This document shows positions 44,811 to 57,409 of a DNA stretch of 64,000 nucleotides, piece by piece. The DNA comes from Akebia trifoliata. Its lineage: Eukaryota > Streptophyta > Magnoliopsida > Ranunculales > Lardizabalaceae. The notes beneath the pieces were generated by a model. That model searched no databases. It was not told where the DNA came from and saw nothing but the letters and a program-made list of their open reading frames with translations. Made by a program: the position numbers and the translations under genes. The stretch's first letter is position 1, and the number at the start of each line of letters is the position of its first letter. The DNA is taken from assembly GCA_017979445.1 (NCBI GenBank), contig CM030717.1, forward strand, positions 18,029,288 through 18,093,287, in the 5' to 3' direction.

Positions 44811-47800
44811 AATGGTATTTTAGTATTCTTCCAAGGTCCGTGTAAAATATCAATTTTCTCTTTAAAATCTTGTTCTCATGGAAAATATTTTCTGGAAAAT
44901 ATTTTTTCTTGAAAAATATTTTTCTAGAGAATAATACTTTTGCTGGAAAATACTTCTTTTGGAAAAATACTTTTTCTGAAAAATACTTTCCCTTCGTAAA
45001 CCATTTTTTTCTTTGAAAATTTGACTTCTATTTCAATTTCAATGGCCCGGCCCACCATGATTGTTGGATCGGGATGGACTGGGTCATTATTGTAAAAGAA
45101 TGGATTATTTATTAGGTCGGTGCACCCATTTCAATTTTCGAAAACAACATTTTTGATTCTTGAGGACAGCCATGCATTTTGATCTCAGCATTCACATCAT
45201 TCACATCAATCACAAAGTCTCATAAGATTTCATTCAATGAACAACCCGGGAACACCCATGATAAGTTCGAGTCGTGACCTACAGGGAAGGTTTCTAGACT
45301 CTAAGCTTACTACGTGCAATGCGTTTTTATCTGGCCACCCTTGCCCAAGCACACCTATATACCTCTCGATACGTGGTGACTTGGTTTGATATACTATATA
45401 GGTGATAATCTAAAAGCTCAATTCACTTCTCTGAAGCCAAAAACAGTCAGTTTGATCTCCAGTTCAAAGGTGGCGCACAATGCTGAGCAAGGGCCCACTT
45501 AAATACCTCTTGTCTAGAATAGACGTAGTCTATCCCCCTCGTACAGTAGGGTACAGCGGGTCAAGATCTTGTTTAGGCACCGATTTTGACCAAGAAGTGC
45601 AATTGATATACTTAGATTATCTTTTATACCTACGGGTACGAGTCAAGAGTTGTAGCTTTCATAAATGGTTTGGCATCCCACGAGGGGACCGACCACGTAC
45701 TAGTACTACGTTGGCAATCGGGACATGTGACTGTGTGGCTCACAATAGGTCAAAGGCTCAGGTCGCTCCAGCTTGGGTGCATCAATATACCTCTCAGAAT
45801 CACCTGATCAGACAATATTGATGCCCAGTTTGATATACCCTAAGGTACGTGACTGGAGTTGTGGTTTTCATGAATGACTTCGCATCTCCGAAGAGACCGG
45901 ACCACGCACTAGTGCCACATTGGCTATATGGGACGTGTAAGTGAGTAAAACAGTAAACGTGCATGTGGTGTGTGCAAAACAGGGTGGGGTGTGCCCGGGG
46001 CCTTTTTCAAACAAATGGGCCCATGGGCCAGATCATATCGCTACAACATTAATATCACATGGATATTACATACCAATCTGATCACATTCCATCATATCAA
46101 CATCATGATCAATATCAAACATGTATTTCAAACAAGATTATGGCATGTTAGAAAGGCGATTAACAATTAATAATTAAATCGAATCATTGAAATAAGCCCC
46201 TAGTTCCAAGTCTCAAAAAAAATTATATGGTCCAATCAAGGTTATTTTGGGGCGACCCTAACCAAATTGATATTTCTGAGGATATTGGATTAAGAATGAA
46301 ATAACAATCGTTTGGATGAGAAATTATGATGATTTTTAAACAAATTGAGATAGGGAAAAAGAATAAAAAAAAAATGAGACATTTTAAAAAACAAATCGAT
46401 TTCCTTTTTTATTTTTATAAACAAACTTAAAAGAACACATTTTTTTTTTTTTTTTTTAGAAAAACCATTAAAAGGATAACAAGTAAAAACAGTAGAGAAA
46501 AAAAAACTAAATAAATAAATAAAAACTAAAAAAAAAATAAAACAAGAGGCAATTTGGTAGGGTGTTGTTAGCCATAACAACTGATCATCGTATTTAATAA
46601 AAGGGTGTGGCTTTAGTAAAATGAAAAGTTTATTTAACCTTCACACCATCTTCTCAAATGGTTTTCAACCATGTTCGTCAAATTTAAAAAAAAAAAAAAA
46701 AAACAGAGAATGATCCAGCTCCTCCATCCAATCAATTTGAGGTCAGTTTAGTCAATTTAAAGTTCCTCGTTGATCACCGATTTCCTGTGATTTCAAACCC
46801 AGATTAAAGAAAAAAACCCGCTGCCATTAATGGTTTATTAAAGCTCAAAACCGACGCAGAAAATACCATGGAATCCATGGTTTTCGTTTGATCTCTACTA
46901 TTGATTATAAGATTTCCCATCTTCGATCAAAACACCGCAAGGTTTAGATTCAAAACCCAATCAGATTTTCGCTAAAAACCCGAAACAAACCAAAACGATT
47001 TTTTTTTTTAGTGATCTCTTAACCTTCATCTGCCATTATCGTTCTGTTGCAGCCCAAAACCGTCGCAAAAACTCAATGGAACCCACGATTTTCAATCTCC
47101 ATCATCGATTACAAGGTCCTTCTTCTTCGATCGAAACACGGCAAGGTTTAGACTCAAAAACTCACACTCAGAATTTCGCTAATGGCCCAAACCAAACCAA
47201 AGGGTTTTCTTTCGGTTGATCTCTTAATCTTCCACTCAAAGTAGTAGAAAAAAAAACGATCAGATTTAAGGGGGAACATCAATCAGCTGAAACTTCTCCA
47301 CTCTCTGTTAGAGACAACAGAAACATTGGAGAGAAACGAAGTAATCAAGTGAAAATTGATTTTTTTTTAAAAAGGTTTAACAATTAAAGATCGATTTTCA
47401 CTTGGGACACACCAATCAATAAACAAAAAACGTTGCTATCCTTAATTACTTGTTGGGATTTTTTCTTCTCTTTTTTATAAAAAAAAACCATCCAGAAACC
47501 TTTTTTTTTAAAAAAACTTGCTGCTATTGCTGACAGCATGTTGGTCATGCAAATTTTTTCTAAAACAGCCCACCATCCACCCTTTTATTTTTTAGTTAGG
47601 AACAACATGACACAAGTAATAAAAAAAAACGATTTGAACAATGAGAAAGAGGGCTTGAAGACAGAAGAATAAAGCTTTATTTTCTCTTTGATGCCATTCA
47701 TTATGTACCGATTGAGAAAGGGGAAAAAGAGAGAGAGAAAGAAAAAAATGAGACAAAAAATAAACTAAAATAAAAATAAAATAACTGCATGACGAAAAGA

Positions 47801-48100
47801 ATTTTTTTTTTGTTTTTTTTTTGATCACTCCCTATCCCAACCACCGTTATTCCATCCTTCAATAAAATTAACCTCTTAAATCTTACATCATTTAGGGTCA
47901 CCCTAAGTAACCATCGATTAAACCAAAGAAAATAATATGGCAGAATAACATACCCTAAATCGAACCAAATAATACTAGAAGATGATACAATCCAAAAATT
48001 GTAAAATAAATAAAAATAAACAAAATAAAATAAATAAAATAAACTAGGTCTAAATGGCAATGTTCCCTTACTAGGGGTTTTTCAAGTTTGATCCTCAATG
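44811..48100 (-). mobile_element. copy A: 5' leader
   Basis: A 3.3-kb non-coding leader. 44820-45000 holds repeated 'gaaaaatattttt' units. 45040-46030 is shared with B and E. 46030-46290 is partly shared. About 46290-47800 is specific to A, with long A/T runs and a diverged tandem pair of about 200 bp (46820-47020 and 47030-47230; 'aacaccgcaaggtttaga' versus 'aacacggcaaggtttaga'). 47840-48100 is the conserved block next to the primer site. Open frames at 46290-46580, 47592-47828 and 47701-48060 are low-complexity artefacts. Confidence 0.75.
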
Positions 48101-48118
48101 TCCCCAGTGGAGTCGCCA
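48101..48118 (-). other. primer-binding site of copy A (tRNA-Arg type)
   Basis: The minus strand reads TGGCGACTCCACTGGGGA, separated from the LTR end by one base. It marks the 5' LTR and confirms the minus orientation. Confidence 0.85.
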
Positions 48119-48119
48119 C

Positions 48120-49681
48120 TGAAAGCGCCCTCGATCCGCAGGGTGCGCGGATCCGTTTTTGACCCTTGAGGTTTGGGAGTCGCCACCTAGTTATTACGGT
48201 CTAGGAACCAAACTGACTCTAAAACGGATAAAAGACTAATCTACTACAGAAAAACCAAATCCGGGGATCATATTACGGGGTTGGAAGGTATTAGGCACCA
48301 ACCCCGTCCGGCCAATGCCGATTTCTACTTATCCCAAATAAAACTACTTCGCTAATGACAAAACCTAGATAAAAAAATAACGAAAATCTTACATTCGATC
48401 TGCAAAGGTGTTATTCCCTCAGATCTGGTGAAACTGCTCCTTGTACCGTACTCCTCGCTTCGTTCTGTCTCCGGATCTGATTTCTGATCTCCGAGGTAAG
48501 GTATCTCCTTCTTGGATCTGGATGTTTCGAATTTGTTATAGATTTTTGAGGTATTTTTGAAAGGTTTCTAGTGTTTTTCAGGCTAAAATTGAAGTAGGGG
48601 TGTTAGGTAAAGAGTTGGGACTCCAAAATTAGGGTTTTGGAGAGGTTGTGGAGGCTTCTTCACCTACTTTTCCTAGGGTTTTTTCTTTGATATGAAAATA
48701 GGGTGTGGAGGCTCATATTTATAAAGTTTTTTAGAAGCATTAGGATTTGATTAGGAATTCTTTTAAAGTTTTAATTAGGGTTTTGACTTTAGTCTTGTGA
48801 GATTGACTTAGTCTTTAGGGTTTCCATTTAGGGTTTTGACTTTAGTCTTATGAGATTGACTTAATTAGTTTAGATTAGGGTTTTGATTTAGGGTTTTGAC
48901 TTTATTCTTATAAGTTTGACTTGATTAGTTTAGATTAGGGTTTGATTTAGGATTTTGACTTTAGTCTTATGAGATTGTCTTTAATACTTTGACTTTAGTC
49001 TTTCTTGGTTGACTTTTAATATCTTGACTTTAGTCTTACTTGATTGACTTTAATGTTTCACTTTACATTATTTAATGATTTGTTTATTAATTTCAAAAAT
49101 TTTAATTATTAAAGTTGTAAAATTACCATTTTGCCCTCGAAGAAGAGTTTTTTACGTTTTAAGTCGTTTTACAATGTTTCAGGATGTTTTGGAATCAATT
49201 TTTCGTAAGGAATTCAATGGGAATGTTGGTTTTTGTCATTTATGAATTTTTTTGTGTGAAATGATCGTAAATTTTATGAGGGGTATTTTCGTAATTTTGT
49301 CAAATTCTGTGAAAATTGACAAAATTATTTATTTGGTTTCGATTTGTTATTTTATGTGTTTGAATGAGTTTTCCTAATCGTAACGTAGGCTCTAGGGTTG
49401 TTTTGATGTTAGGGGTATTTTGGTAATTTGGTCATTTTTAGTGATTTTTATCGTGAAGCTTCTTTTTGGTCTACAAGATGATGATTTCTATATTTCTGGG
49501 GTCGTATTTTTCTAGCGTAGCGTGATTTCTAAGTTTTGTCAGTTCGAGATTCCTCATCCGGATTCTTGAAACATATCTGGTAACAAAACAAAACATTGGA
49601 ATAAACATCCATTATTGGAAACCGTTGCGATCGGGTTGACAAGTTGATTAATCAGGCGAGTGCAAAAATGGGGTGTCTACA
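48120..49681 (-). repeat. 5' LTR of copy A
   Basis: 1,562 bp, TGAAAGCGCCCTCGATCC to GGGGTGTCTACA on the plus strand. It is followed by the target duplication acgtc and then by copy B leader sequence that joins smoothly to 33417. Confidence 0.92.
48715..48725 (-). promoter_or_regulatory. TATA box in 5' LTR of copy A
   Basis: The minus strand TTTATAAATAT sits just upstream of GAGCCTCCACACCCTATTTTC. The same place carries CTATAAATAGG in the LTRs of D, C and the LTR at 52270. It is the likely core promoter of the element. Confidence 0.6.
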
Positions 49682-49686
49682 ACGTC

Positions 49687-51521
49687 GCATCTCCGAAGAG
49701 GTCGGGCTACGCACTAGTGTCACGTTGGCTATATGGGACGTGCAAGCGTGCAAAACAGTAAATGTGCATGTGATGTGTGCAAAATAGGGTGGGGTGTACC
49801 CAGGGCCTTTTCCAAACAACATGGGCCCATGGGCTTGATCATATCATCAATGGGCCACAATCGTAATGAATACAATCATCAAAAGATTATCAAGATCAAA
49901 GTCATGGCATCCAAATCATGAGGAATTAAAATCAACCAATCAATTTATTAAAACCAATCAATCAATATGTTAGAGTTAATGTTCCATCAATCAAGATATC
50001 AAAAGGGTATCATCATATCAATCGGGTATCAAAAAGGAAATCATGCACCCTAATCTAGCACATAACCTATTCAAACATGGACTCATCGAATTAACTCATC
50101 TCATAGCATTCAATCCTCATATAACACGGAAACTATATCATCATAACATATCAAGGGAATGTATAAGAACAAGCAACAAATTGCATGAAACCAATAAATT
50201 CAAACGAGTTGACTCAACTCATTACGTTCAAAATTGGGTATCTTGACAACACACAAAGAGAATTAAAATAAATAGCACACAACTAGTTCCTCATGTGATG
50301 TAAGATGAGTTCAACTGAGTTGACTCACCTAAAAATTCACTCCTATGGTTGATTTTCGAAATCCAATCTTTTTTTTTTTAGGGGTCCAATCAAAGATCGC
50401 TTTGGGCGACCCAGAACAATTCGAGATTTCAAAGAATATTACATTGAGTGTAGAATAATAGTTGTGAGCATAAGGAATTATGATTTTTTTATTTATTTAT
50501 TAATTTTTTTTTTTTTTGCCATGTAGGGAGGTCAATGACCTTTAGTAAGACTTAAAATCTTATTAAATTAGTAAGGATAACTTTACCACTTAGATTCAAC
50601 AAATTTTAAAGTTGGAAAATTTAATCACTTTAAACAAAAAAAAAAAAAAAACACATTTTACACACCAAGAACATCAATTTGGAATAGCAAACTTACAAAT
50701 AAAGTTTGCTAAGGTAATGTGGGTCCCTCACCATGATTGATTTGTTGTGTAATAAAATCAATAAAGTCAGATTTTTATGATAAAAATTGCATGTCAGCAC
50801 ATAAAATGAATTTTTTTTTTCGCATGGTTGCTGCCATCACGCACACTCAAAACAAATCCTTATTTTTATAAGTTAATGTCAGCAACACACACTTAAAATT
50901 CATTTGTAGAAGGCTCCCACTCTTTCTTTGTATAAGAGTTAGACTGATGGTTTCTCACCTTTCCAATGATCACCGCTTGCACTCTGTCGAATGGAGTAGG
51001 ATTAAGAGCATTGAAAGTCAGATACCAAGGGGAATAGATCGGTACATCAGATTCTTAGCATATGGTTTTGAAGAGCTTCCAACCACGTCTCTTCCACCAA
51101 ATCCTCTTCCAGTTTTTTTTTTATTTAAATCATCCATTATTGCATCCTCTCTTCACGTGAGAGCCACCACCAAACAAATTGCCTCAATAATAATTCTTTT
51201 AATGGCGATAAGAGGTCGACCCCCTTGGAATCCTTGCATCACAAGGAACCAACTGTCCCTGCGCCATCAATGATTTGTAGATCTCGATGATCATCCTCTC
51301 ACGTACGTACCTCGAAGACGTATGAAGAACTTTTTGGGAGAACTGACGTTTAGGCGTGATCTTGATCTGCCAAAACCGTCTCCTCTGGTTCGATCCCAAA
51401 GTGGCGACTTCAACCCTGTTCTTGCAACGCCTACTGGATCCACAGGGATGTGCGTAATCGATTTTTTCTTCAGTACACTTCAATGCTCTTATAAAATTTA
51501 GAAGAGAAGCCTTCAATCCTT

Positions 51522-51552
<31 letters not shown>

Positions 51553-52269
51553 ACGTCTCTCTCCTTTCTTGTTGTTTTCCTTTTTTCCATGGAGAAGATG
51601 ATAGAGAATAGCAAAAACTGATTCTTCTAACGGCACACCACGCTCTTTTAAACAATTGTTGCTGCTAACAGCACGTTTATGCAAAGATTTTTTTTTTTTA
51701 ACGAACAGAACAGACTCGCATCAATAAAATAAAAAGTTTATTTTTTTTTATTTTCGCCTTTAAAAATAATACTGTATCGACACCCACTTAATAAAAATGA
51801 AAAGTTTTTTTTTTTGTTTTTTCATTATATATACTATCAAAGGACAAATCAACACACGCCTAAATAAAAATCTAAAACAAAATAAAATAAATCAAAAGTT
51901 TTTTTTTTTAAATACTGTCCACTGACATATCAACACATGCCTAATAAAAATAAAAAGAAATAAGAACAAAAAAAAAAAAATTTAAGAAAAATAAATAGCT
52001 TCAACAACTATTACTCCATTTTTAATAAAACAAACTGCTTGAAATCTTGCATTATTTAGGGTCACCTTAAGTGACCTTCGATTGAACCATAGAAAATAAA
52101 ATAAAAAATAAAAAAATGTGCTAAAACGAAACATTCACAATCCAGACAAGTAATCAATAACAGAGCCAAAAAGAAAAATATAGACGAAAATTAGGTCCTA
52201 CTGGCAATGATTCCCATACTTGGGGTTTTTCAAGTCTAATCCTCAAAAATTCCTTAGTGGAGTCGTCAC
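49687..52269 (-). mobile_element. copy B: leader, proximal part
   Basis: Continues the B leader after copy A. 49687-49830 matches A at 45885-46030, and 50375-50480 matches E at 8495-8600. About 50500-51680 is specific to this copy, with a (GA)n run at 51522-51554 and open frames (50947-51273 plus, 51199-51516 and 51470-51655 minus) without recognisable domains. 51690-51960 has several degenerate units with 'actgtcca' and 'aacacacgcctaa', like D. 52010-52269 is the conserved primer-side block, with a decayed primer site at 52251-52268. Confidence 0.75.
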
Positions 52270-54001
52270 TGAAAGCGCCCTCAATCCGCGGGGTGCGCGG
52301 ATCCGCTTTTGACCTTTGAGGTTTGGGAGTCACCACCTAGTTATTACGGTCTAGGAACCAATCATCGACTCTAAATGGATAAATCAACTAACCTACTAGC
52401 ATATACTGAGTCTAGGGATCATATTACGGGGTTGGAAGGTGTTAAGCACCAACCCCGCCCGGTAAACGCCAGTCTCTACTAATTCTCAAATAAACTACAT
52501 TGCTAAAAGACCTAAGTAATAAAAAATAATGAGAAATAAATACCTTTCTGAAGACAACAGTCTTACTCCCTCAGATCTGATAGAGTAACTCCTTGTACAA
52601 TACTCCTTGCTTCATTTTGTCGCCGGATCTAATTTTTGAACTTAGAGGCAAGGTATCTCTTTCTTAGATCTGGATTCTTCGGATTTATTTATAGATTTCT
52701 AGGTGTTTTTGAAGGGCTTTTAGGTGTTTTTTGAGCTAAAGTTGAGGTATGGGTGTTAGGTAAGGAGTTAAAGCTTCAAAATTATGGTTTATGGGAGGCT
52801 AGGAGAGCTTTTTGACCTACTTTTTCTAGGATTTATTTTTTGATATGAAAATAGGGTGTGGAGGCTCCTATTTATAGATTTTTTAAGTGTTTGTTTAGAT
52901 AAAATTAGTGTTTAATTATAATTCTTTTAGTTAAAGTTATATTTTAATTAGAATTGTTTTAAGTAAAGTTATATTTTAATTAGAATTCTACTAAATAGAG
53001 TTATTATTTAATTAGGATTGTTAAATAGAATTATTATTTAATTATCAAAAGGGTTTTGACTTTTGGTCTTATTTGATTGACTTTAAGATTTTGACTTTAG
53101 TCTTACTTGATTAGCTTTAATATCTTGACTTTAGTCTTACTTGATTGACTTTAATTTTGACTTTAGTCTTACTTGATTAACTTTAATATCTTGACTTTAG
53201 TTTTACTTGATTGAATTTAATTTTTTGGAGAACCCCCCTCTATTATATCTTTAATTCTTTGGACCCCCAAATGGAAGGATCGTTGAATAAATATCTTGGC
53301 AACTATCAACAATTTTGCCGGAGAGTCTGATTGATCGATTTTTTTTGTTCAAATTTTAATTTAATTTTACTAATGTTTTACTTTAATTATTTAATATTTT
53401 ATTTATTAATTTCAAAATTTTTAATTATAAAAATTGTAAAATTACCGTTTTGCCTTCAGAAAGGATTTTTTTGTGTTTCAAGTCGATTTTTGATGTTCTA
53501 GGATGTTTTAGAATCGATTTTTCGTAAGGAATTCAATGAAAATATTGTTTTGTGTCATTTGTGAAATTTTTTGTGTGGAATGGTTGTGAACTTTATGAGG
53601 GGCATTTTCGTAATTTTGTAGAATTCTATGAAAATTGGCGAAATGATTTAATTGGTTTTGATTTGTTGTTTTATGTATTTGAAAGGATTTTCCTAAGCGT
53701 CACGTAGACTCTAGGGATATTTTAAGATTTGGGGTATTTTGGTAATTTGATCATTTTTTAGTGATTTTTATCGTGAAGCTTCTTTTTGTCTGAAAAATGA
53801 TGATTTCTAAGCTTTTGGGGTTATATTTTTTTATCGTAGTACGGTTTCTATAGTTTTGTCAGTTCGAGATACTTCATTTGGATTTCTAAAACATATCTGG
53901 TAACAAAATAAAGCATTGGGATAAACATCCAGCATTGGGAATTGTTGCGATCCGGTTGACGAGTTGATTAATTGGGCGAATGCAAAAATGGGGTGTCTAC
54001 A
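52270..54001 (-). repeat. 5' LTR assigned to copy B
   Basis: 1,732 bp, TGAAAGCGCCCTCAATCC to GGGGTGTCTACA, with the primer site on its inner side. It carries the 'aattagaattctactaaata' repeat block and '(ttgactttagtcttacttga)n' region that ally it to the solo LTR at 24409-26108 rather than to the 3' LTR of B at 27566-29069. The outer flank is ccaag. Confidence 0.8.
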
Positions 54002-55054
54002 CCAAGCAAGACAGGCCAGATCTTAGAAAAATCATAAAATTGTTGCGTACACGTCAATCCCGAAGATCGCGGAGGAGATCTCTATAGGTAAGTATAATCG
54101 ATCTAGAATATCCCAATTAGGTAAACAACTCCGCAAAGTTAATGGAAATCCTATGATTGCTACCTATAGAGGAGAAAATCTTAGGGACAATCAGGGGGGA
54201 TAAATAGCATAGTAAGCACTATAGAAGGGGGGCTAGAGAATTTAGAGTCTAACCAGTACTAAGGATGATTCCTCTACTTCTCTAACTTGAACGTCGAAGT
54301 GATTTTGGCAGGTACCATGCCTTCACGAGGAGGGAGGTGCTAGGAACGACTTCGTATCAGTGCGATTGGATTCATCATAGTCGTTCACTAAATTTTGACC
54401 ACACATATGGTAATTTACTATTCTTTATCTCTTACCAATCAAGATGATCAAATGATAGAATAATAAAGGTTTCAAGATTTCTACATAAATCTTTTAGAGG
54501 GCAGGATGGTAAATGGTCATCAAGATCTTTCTAGACCTTCTTTAAGGGCTTAAGAGACTAATTGACTAATTCCAAATTAGCCTAGGATTTCTTTTTATTT
54601 GCATTGGAAAATAAGTATTTATTAAAATTTTAAAATGAAGTATAGGTAAAAATGTAAAGTCCTAACCCATGTGCATGGTGAGAGATTAAACAAAGTAAAG
54701 AGATTAGGGTGGTAAAAACACCTCAAAGATATTTTATTTAATGGGGTTAAGAATGACTAAAAGGGTGCCATGTTTTCATTTTTATAAAACAATTCAGATT
54801 TGGAAAGCATGTGGCGGGGGGGCATTTTTCTAACAAACTCGGTAAAGTCCTAATTAATAAATCGGATTGAGGTCCTATTTAATAAACTGGTCTACAGTCT
54901 TATTTACTAAATCGGACTGGTGTCATATTTACTAAATCGGACTAGAGTCCTTGGATGGGTTTTTGGCATGGATTGGCCTGAAATGGCCCACTAATCTTAT
55001 GATAAAAAGTTGATCCTGGTCCTTGATATATTTGGGCAATTTGGGGTGTCTACA
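54002..55054 (-). repeat. K: probable LTR fragment of another Tat-like element
   Basis: The right end reads GGGGTGTCTACA, the same terminus as the Ogre-like family, but the rest is unrelated to it. Four units of about 25 bp ('ctaaatcggactggtgtcat'-like) lie at about 54856-54955. It is cut at 54002 by the LTR at 52270-54001. The identification as an LTR rests on the terminus only. Confidence 0.4.
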
Positions 55055-57409
55055 AGATTAATTCGGTAGCCCAACATATGAGACATTTTTCAAAATGCAC
55101 CTCGAGATTTGGGGAGATATCTTAACAACGCAGTTACTAAACTAAAATCTTCTTTTCTTAATACCCCCTCCTCGATGAAATGGCTACCTTAAGTTGTCGA
55201 GATTGACCATTACGATCATTGAGATCAACATTCAAATCATCGATATCAAAGATTGTAAATGGTGATCTTGATGATTGAAACAAAGGTTGATCTTGACAAT
55301 TTGTATCATCAATATTCTCACAAGTAGAAAGGGGGTTAAGGGCATTAAGAAAAAGAAAAGTTGACTAAAGGTTTCATCAATTTACGATAAAAAAATTTGG
55401 GGGGATTTAAAAAAGAATGCTCTCCAGCACGGTGCATTAAGTAATTTTCCCTCTTGTTAATCTTGAAATAGAGGCAAGGTGAGGGAAACTAGGATTTTAC
55501 AGCTCCGCCCAATATGAAGATCATTTTTTTCCGACAGTAAAGAAACTCTCACGTGCAACTCCTGCGCAAATTATAGAAAATAATTTAATAGTTTATAAAG
55601 ATACATATGTCGACATTTTCAAGTTTTCAGACTAAATCGTAGTCGTAGGAAAGGTTGAAGTTTATCTCGGCGCAGCTAAAATGAAACCATGATGTCCTCA
55701 TTTATTTCTGTGCATATAATGGCATTTTCTATTCAACTGCTTCCATTCTTCAATTACCATATTAACCTCAATAATCCATCAATTTACAACTAACCTACTC
55801 TCTACTAATTAAACCTAAAAAATATTAGAGGGTTCATTAAGAGGTTCAGATACACATCCATTTTTCAAACAACAAATATAAAAAATAAAAAAAATAAAAA
55901 TTATGATGGAGCATGTTATATTTACTATTGATAAGTTAATATATATATATATATATATATCTTATTCTAAATGAATCCTTTCATACTATAATGATAACCC
56001 TAATTTTGTATGTAACCAAGAAAATGTGATCATACATTCTCTTCATGTTAAGAAGGATAACAAAATATAACCCTTCATTAGATTTTGACTTGTAGTGGTC
56101 CTAAAATATAGACAAAGGGCCATTCAGTAAATTCACCATTTATCTACTCGTTGAATATAACGAAATAATGTATGATCTGTTGCAGTGTTGCCACTTCTCG
56201 AGAACACCAAAAGAGAAAGAAAAGATGGCTAGATTTGAGGATGGAATATCGATACTGCTAGGTGTAATCTTGAGGAAGAGCATATGTAGATTTCGTGAAT
56301 TTGGGAACTTAATGGTGGACTTGGTGTCGGTTCTGATGACAACCATCCGGTTTTCTAATGTGATTTACCGTCAATCTAATACGATTTCAGGCAGGTACTC
56401 CCCGATGTCGCCGATGATTGCTCGACATGATAGGTAGTTTTCTCTTATATTTTTGAGTTTTTTTTATAATAATTTCGACATGAAAGCGGTTTGGGAGGAT
56501 GATGGTTAATTTATGAATATGATTTGGGTGGTGTTGTGAGTGGTTTTGCATGTAAGTTTGAACAATATATTAATTCAATGGATTGAATCATATGTGTTTC
56601 ATGTTTGTAGTTACTTTGATGATTATACTTTCTATTTCATCATTAAGTTTGTAAATTTAGAATGGTGCGTGGATGAAGTTCTTGTGATGTTCAATAGAGA
56701 AATCTATTGGATCACATGATTGTAATTATGACATAGTAGATCTGATTGAGGACTACAAGATATACTCAAAGAAGACACAATGAGAGCTAGATGGCAAGAA
56801 CATCAAATAACAATATGTGAGTATACTCGTATAGGGTTTATTGTGACATAGGTCATGAGCTTACAAGCCTAATATCTATTTATTTATTATTATTAAATTT
56901 GTTAACATCCCATGGTTTCCCACACACCCTTTTGGGATGGGATTAGTCCATATGGTCACACAGCCCAATCCTGCGAAAGTTAATTTCCTAATGTACAACA
57001 ACGTATAAGTCATCAAAACCATTGAATTTGAACACACCACCAATGATATCAAACCCCTATCGTTATGTTTATCACCTGTCCAACCCCTTGGGGGGTACAA
57101 GCCTAGTATTAAACGAATGTCCATTTTTCATGTTACTTTGCACAATGATGCGCACACTACAACAAATTGGTCATGTGAAATATTACAATGAACTATGCCA
57201 CATACTGACCCTCCTATTTAATACCTCATAGGAAAGTTTGATTGATTCATGGTATATGAAAAATTGTAAGATTTGGCTGGTGGTTTGGAATGGAATCCCT
57301 TGTGGGTATTCCCACATTATAGTTGAACCCATTCTACTATTGAGAATGGTTCATGTGCACTGTTTCTAATAGAGAATGAATTGATTATGGGTCGAGCCTA
57401 TGTGGGTAT
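55055..57409. other. unassigned region between K and copia L
   Basis: AT-rich without a supported gene. It holds repeated 'atcattgagatcaacattc'-type text at 55200-55310 and an (AT)n run at 55939-55960. An 89-codon plus-strand frame (56168-56437) starts MYDLLQCCHFSRTPKEKEK and is followed by ATAG/GTAGTTTTC, which could be an exon end. I recognise no domain in it. This is the largest stretch in the window not attributed to a transposon. Confidence 0.4.

Larger units (their letters stand above)
33418..49686 (-). mobile_element. Copy A: complete Ogre/Tat-like Ty3/gypsy retrotransposon
   Basis: A 16.3-kb element (33423-49681) with perfect target duplication acgtc (33418-33422 and 49682-49686). 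In sense (minus-strand) order it has: 5' LTR, tRNA-Arg-type primer site, 3.3-kb leader, ORF1, gag, protease, G-patch-like region, RT, RNase H, start of a second RNase H, integrase, 3' region with a 34-bp tandem array, polypurine tract and 3' LTR. The extra ORF upstream of gag, large size and primer type are hallmarks of the Ogre group. LTRs differ by a few per cent by eye, so insertion is recent relative to the others. All coding regions carry stops, frameshifts or deletions. It is inserted in the leader of copy B, another member of its own family. Confidence 0.92.

Noticed and set aside
46290..48060. ORFs rich in Phe, Tyr, Lys and Ser
   Set aside because: Produced by A/T homopolymer runs in the leader of A.
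50947..51655. Plus- and minus-strand ORFs of 60-108 codons as a captured host gene
   Set aside because: Overlap on both strands, contain a (GA)n run and show no domain; capture remains possible but unsupported.
23236..54001. Pairing the C 3' LTR with the LTR at 52270-54001 as one element
   Set aside because: LTR sub-types differ and flanks atact and ccaag do not match.
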